Shown here in pieces: positions 60,927 to 64,000 of a DNA stretch of 64,000 bases (positions are counted from its first letter, which is position 1; every line of letters begins with the position of its first letter). The position numbers and the translations under genes are program-made. The DNA lies in NCBI GenBank assembly GCA_016194305.1, contig JACQBW010000006.1, positions 1 through 64,000 of the forward strand, written 5' to 3'. The DNA comes from Nitrospirota bacterium. GTDB taxonomy: Bacteria > Nitrospirota > Nitrospiria > JACQBW01. Under the pieces are notes generated by a model. It was not told the DNA's origin. It ran no database searches and saw only the letters and a list, made by a program, of their open reading frames with translations.

Positions 60927-60968
60927 CAGTGATCTTCCTGGCCACAATTCAGGACTTTGCCTAATGGT
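60927..60968 (+). repeat. CAATTCAGG-type repeat, copy 2
   Basis: CAGTGATCTTCCTGGCCACAA... with ATTCAGGACTTTGCCTAATG. Same unit as copy 1 but on the opposite strand, so the two flank the whole stressosome locus as an inverted pair. The 60716-61133 gap otherwise holds only promoter sequence. Confidence 0.55.
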
Positions 60969-61133
60969 TACTGACAGTATGAGTCTGTAAGATGTGAGTC
61001 GCCGCTTTGTCCAAAAATGCCTCATAATCCGCTGATGACAAGTGAAGGGGAGAATAAATTCTATTTAGATTGTCTGATTTGAAATTTGTGTTTGAAGAAA
61101 CAGATGGAAATAAAACCTTATGAGGAGCTAACG

Positions 61134-61505
61134 ATGAAACTTCATGAAATTGAAATTCTTAAAGGAAAAATTGTCCGACTTCGTCCGGTATCCCGCGAAA
61201 TCGTTCAGTCCAGGCATATGATCGTTGATGATATCTGGATGGTGAAGAAAATTACTGATATGGAAATATTATTATACAATTTCAGGAATGGCCTTGAAAC
61301 GAATATCCATTTGGACTTCTTAGAAGGTTATAAAGAAAATGGGACCACAAGAAATCTCACTCAGACTCATTTCATTTTAAATTTAAAAGTACAGGTCACC
61401 ATTCTTAATAATAAGACAATCGATCTCAGGCCTCCGCTTGCAGGAACCCGGAAGGAACAACCCGGTCCACCGGATCATCCCATGAGAAGAATGAATCGCC
61501 GCTGA
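61134..61505 (+). CDS. Unknown 123-residue protein
   Basis: Start at ATG 61134 with GAGGAG six bases upstream; the frame is open 16 codons further left without a better site. The sequence is mostly beta in its first 90 residues (IEILKGKIVRLRPVSREIVQ, MIVDDIWMVKKITDMEILLYNF, FILNLKVQVTILNNKTIDLRP) and ends in a basic, Pro-rich tail (PGPPDHPMRRMNRR). No signal peptide, no cysteine. I recognise no family. It lies between two copies of the CAATTCAGG repeat, next to the stressosome locus. Confidence 0.55.
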   Translation: MKLHEIEILKGKIVRLRPVSREIVQSRHMIVDDIWMVKKITDMEILLYNFRNGLETNIHLDFLEGYKENGTTRNLTQTHFILNLKVQVTILNNKTIDLRPPLAGTRKEQPGPPDHPMRRMNRR

Positions 61506-61539
61506 TCCTGGAATCGTTCTAACTTCAATATAAAAGAAC

Positions 61540-61582
61540 TCGGTAATCCTCCAGGTCACAATTCAGGGTTTTACCGGATTGT
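61540..61582 (+). repeat. CAATTCAGGG-type repeat, copy 3
   Basis: TCGGTAATCCTCCAGGTCAC followed by AATTCAGGGTTTTACCGGATTG; nearly identical in its core to copy 1 and in direct orientation with copy 2, with the 61134 gene between them. Confidence 0.55.
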
Positions 61583-61739
61583 GGTTCTTTTAGTTATGCC
61601 CTAAGCTTGAACGTACTGGCCGAAGAAAACACTTAAGTTGTTTCGGGCACTTCATCGCCCACTTTTCGGTATTTTATTTGATTTCTGGTTTTTTGCCAGA
61701 TGTCAAATATTAAAACCTTAAAATGTTTATTTTAGATGA

Positions 61740-61775
61740 ATGACTTAGGTGGGCATTCATTTTGCTTTAAGTCAT
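61740..61775 (+). promoter_or_regulatory. Stem-loop in the leader of the ankyrin gene
   Basis: ATGACTTA (61740-61747) pairs with TAAGTCAT (61768-61775) around 20 bases, 34 bases before the start codon. Could affect mRNA stability or translation; no known riboswitch class fits. Confidence 0.3.
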
Positions 61776-61809
61776 CAAGCGTCTACAACAAAAAAAAGGA
61801 GAACCTGAT

Positions 61810-62721
61810 ATGAAGACATCGTGGCCACGATTTCTACTTTTTTCGCTGTTATTTAGTTTCAAATTAATTTTTGGAATCTCTTTGGTAGAGGCGGCTGAAT
61901 CTCAATTTGTCAATTCTGAAACTGTTTCTCGTGAATTTGGCCAAGAGGAATTTATGAAGGCTGTAGAAAAAGACGACTTGGGAAAGGTCAAAGAAATGAT
62001 ACTGGATTACCATCTTTATGTCGATGCCAAAGACAATGAGGGAGCCACTGCGCTACATATTGCCGCAAGAACTGGAGATAAACCACTCGTCCTTTTCCTT
62101 CTGGCCCAAAAAGCCGATGTCAATGCCAGGGATCGTGATGGCGCGACACCTCTTCATCGGGCTGTCGGATGGAACCAAGGGGAAATTGCAAGACTTTTGG
62201 TAGAACATCATGCCGACGTTAACGCCAGAGATAAGGACGAAGAAACACCCCTGCATTGGGCTACGACAGGAGGTTACAAAGACTTAGCCGAGTTTTTGCT
62301 GAACCATCAGGCCGAAATCAATGCCAAAGGAACTAGCGGAGAGACACCTTTACACCTTGCGGCCAGAAACTCTCATAAAGAGATCGTCGAACTTCTGATT
62401 GCCCGTCATGCCAATGTCAATACCAAAGATATAACGGGAGAAACACCACTCCATTGGGCCGTTGAAGGAGGTCATGGGGAGGTGGCAGCACTTCTACTGA
62501 GTCATGATGCCGATGCCAACGCGATGCGTAGCGATGGCGACACCCCTCTTCATCGAGCTGCTGGATGGGGTTCAAAAGGGATTATCAAGCTTCTTTTAGA
62601 CCGTGGAGCAAACCGGAATGTTAAAAACAATTACGGAGAAACACCGCTACAACGGGCTACCCAATACGCTAATAAAGATGCTGTTAAACTCTTGGGTAAA
62701 GCTGTATCAATGGGAGGCTAA
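61810..62721 (+). CDS. Exported ankyrin-repeat protein
   Basis: 303 residues, AAAGGAG seven bases before the ATG. Signal peptide (FLLFSLLFSFKLIFGISLVEA/AE), a short helix (EEFMKAVEKDDLGKVKEMIL) as capping repeat, then about seven canonical ankyrin repeats with the G(A/E)TPLHxA motif (ATALHIAARTGDK, ATPLHRAVGWNQG, ETPLHWATTGGYK, ETPLHLAARNSHK, ETPLHWAVEGGHG, DTPLHRAAGWGSK, ETPLQRATQYANK). A periplasmic protein-binding scaffold. Partner unknown; the next gene, 147 bases on, is a membrane-bound trehalose-phosphate synthase. Confidence 0.88.
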   Translation: MKTSWPRFLLFSLLFSFKLIFGISLVEAAESQFVNSETVSREFGQEEFMKAVEKDDLGKVKEMILDYHLYVDAKDNEGATALHIAARTGDKPLVLFLLAQKADVNARDRDGATPLHRAVGWNQGEIARLLVEHHADVNARDKDEETPLHWATTGGYKDLAEFLLNHQAEINAKGTSGETPLHLAARNSHKEIVELLIARHANVNTKDITGETPLHWAVEGGHGEVAALLLSHDADANAMRSDGDTPLHRAAGWGSKGIIKLLLDRGANRNVKNNYGETPLQRATQYANKDAVKLLGKAVSMGG

Positions 62722-62868
62722 TAAAACGGAAAATTGGCGTATGAGCGAGAGCCAATGTCCGGTTAATCAGACCCAGAAAATTAAATGACGTTATATTTTA
62801 GCGTAAGCATGGGTCGTTTTCGGTCAGCATGGAGTAGCGGCAGCCTAGTCAAGGGGCAGAGGGATTAT

Positions 62869-64000
62869 ATGCATATCACATTTCGGCTCATTGTTTCTTT
62901 AATCATAGTCATGGCGGTGGCGGCAGCTTCTTTTGCCTATATCCAGGTCCATGAGGAAAAAACCAGACTGCAGGAGGAACTGGAAAAGCGGTCCAGGCTT
63001 CTAGCAGATAGCCTCGAGGACACAGTGGACACCCTTCTTGAGAAAGGGTCTTTCCAAAATCTCCAAAAACTACTTGAAAAACTCGGAAACCGCGAAAGGC
63101 TTTCGGGTGTTGCGGTATATAACGAAAAGGGAACTCTTCTGGCCATAACCACGAGCCTCACCCCTCTTCTTCAAACCACTCCAAAGGAGGTTCTAAATGT
63201 CCTGGAAAAAGATACAGATTCAAGCAGTTTTGATTCCTTGCCAAATAAAGAAAATTATCTCTATGCCGTACCCTTGCATCAAGAGGACAAAGTTGTCGGT
63301 GCTTTAGCAATTTTTCACAATACGGCATATATTCAGGCCAGATTTTTTCACATCTGGCGAGATGCCTTCCAGAGGTTGTTGGTTCAGATGGTTTTGATTT
63401 CCATGGTCACCCTCCTTTTCATTCGCTGGAGCATCGAGAGCCCAATCGCCAGAATGGCCGAACGGATCAAAAAACTTCGCATGGGTGAAACAAACGAACC
63501 CTTTATCGTTTTTAAAAGAGACCCCCTCGCCCCACTGGCAAGAGAAATAACCCAAATGGCCAAAAGTCTCAAGGTTGCTCGGACTACAGCAGAGATGGAA
63601 GCCCGACTTCGGCAATCAGCAGATTCTAAATGGACCCCGGAGCGGCTAAAAGAACATGTTCGCATTCAACTTCGGGGCAAGCCCCTTTTCGTTATCTCCA
63701 ACCGCGAGCCTTATATGCATGTCCGAAAAGGCAATCAAATTGAATACGTCGTCCCCGCCAGTGGTTTGGTCACCGCACTGGAACCGGTTCTTCGAGCCTG
63801 TGAGGGAACCTGGATCGCACATGGAAGTGGAGAAGCGGATACGGAGACTGTGGACGAAACGGGAAAAATGCGTGTTCCTCCAGAAGAGCCCCAATATATC
63901 CTCAAGCGAGTCTGGCTTACGAAAGAGGAAGAGAACGGTTACTATTATGGATTTGCCAATGAAGGTCTCTGGCCCCTCTGTCATATTGCACACACCCGGC
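62869..64000 (+). CDS. otsA: Membrane-sensor-like protein fused to trehalose-6-phosphate synthase (partial)
   Basis: 377 codons are in the window; the gene runs off the right edge. ATG 62869 is preceded by GAGGG. TM1 at about 4-25 (LIVSLIIVMAVAAASFAYI), a periplasmic domain of ~145 residues with a helix rich in Glu/Lys and a cache-like strand pair (LSGVAVYNEKGTLLAITT), TM2 at about 173-190 (LVQMVLISMVTLLFI) and a HAMP-like connector (SPIARMAERIKKLRMGE). From residue ~270 the GT20 domain begins: FVISNREPYMHVRKG, VPASGLVTALEPVLRACEGTWIAHGSG and GFANEGLWPLCH, all typical of OtsA. It should make trehalose-6-phosphate from UDP-glucose and glucose-6-phosphate at the membrane, possibly under control of the sensor part. 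The rest of the catalytic domain cannot be checked. Confidence 0.85.
   Translation, partial: MHITFRLIVSLIIVMAVAAASFAYIQVHEEKTRLQEELEKRSRLLADSLEDTVDTLLEKGSFQNLQKLLEKLGNRERLSGVAVYNEKGTLLAITTSLTPLLQTTPKEVLNVLEKDTDSSSFDSLPNKENYLYAVPLHQEDKVVGALAIFHNTAYIQARFFHIWRDAFQRLLVQMVLISMVTLLFIRWSIESPIARMAERIKKLRMGETNEPFIVFKRDPLAPLAREITQMAKSLKVARTTAEMEARLRQSADSKWTPERLKEHVRIQLRGKPLFVISNREPYMHVRKGNQIEYVVPASGLVTALEPVLRACEGTWIAHGSGEADTETVDETGKMRVPPEEPQYILKRVWLTKEEENGYYYGFANEGLWPLCHIAHTR

Overview
The window looks like a chromosomal segment of a Gram-negative, probably environmental bacterium. Sec and lipoprotein signal peptides, outer-membrane barrels, RND efflux, a LexA/ImuA/ImuB/DnaE2 mutagenesis cassette and many sensory proteins are all present. 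Several small families (the zinc ribbon at 5.8 kb, the COG3014/YcfL/LpoB trio, the MMPL plus LolA-like plus DUF1302-like set) fit a deep-branching lineage such as Nitrospirota, but that placement is inference from family resemblance only. No rRNA, tRNA or CRISPR was seen.

Layout. 0-6 kb: a lipoprotein hydrolase, a small protein with a possible leader ORF, an intact chemoreceptor, a cache-domain periplasmic protein, a chemoreceptor cut off after HAMP, and a zinc ribbon. 6.1-8.1 kb: an OmpR/CpxR-type two-component system. 8.3-11.4 kb: an envelope operon (COG3014 lipoprotein, YcfL-like, LpoB-like, OM barrel). 11.5-19.2 kb: lexA-imuA-imuB-dnaE2 in overlapping order, followed by an SRAP/YedK DNA-crosslink protein, DUF2461 and a YihY/BrkB membrane protein. 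19.3-21.2 kb: Kup potassium transporter. 21.4-30.5 kb: an AT-richer accessory stretch with an IS3-family element, two lipoproteins, an L,D-transpeptidase, a signal-peptidase gene broken by two compensating frameshifts, a cupredoxin-like protein, a MASE1-PAS-GAF-GGDEF cyclase and a HigBA-type toxin-antitoxin pair. 30.7-37.0 kb: marR-mfp-rnd-omf drug-efflux operon. 37.1-41.5 kb: an MMPL/RND transporter fused to a LolA-like domain, overlapping a DUF1302-like barrel. 41.7-46.4 kb: a 1554-residue SBBP-repeat/multicopper-oxidase fusion. 46.8-53.5 kb: small envelope and accessory proteins (His-rich, SHOCT-like, DUF4382, AsmA-like, DUF486, SUMF1-like, CBS, PilZ).

53.7-60.7 kb is the most striking part: a stressosome module. 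rsbR-rsbS-rsbT-PP2C(rsbX-like) is followed, with overlapping genes, by a GGDEF protein, a histidine kinase and a NarL-type regulator; a second kinase/regulator pair lies just upstream. All three downstream or flanking effectors (GGDEF protein and both kinases) begin with the same ~100-residue helical domain, which resembles the RsbT-binding N-terminus of RsbU. No sigma-B, RsbV, RsbW or RsbU phosphatase is visible. The inferred circuit is that RsbT released from the stressosome switches on a diguanylate cyclase and two phosphorelays rather than a partner-switch to a sigma factor; a PilZ protein lies nearby.

60.9-64 kb: an unknown 123-residue protein, an exported ankyrin-repeat protein, and the start of a membrane-sensor-like protein whose C-terminal part is trehalose-6-phosphate synthase (GT20), running off the window.

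Three or four regulatory genes (lexA, marR, the toxin gene, possibly the OmpR-type regulator) have -10 boxes only 5-10 bases before the start codon, suggesting leaderless transcripts.
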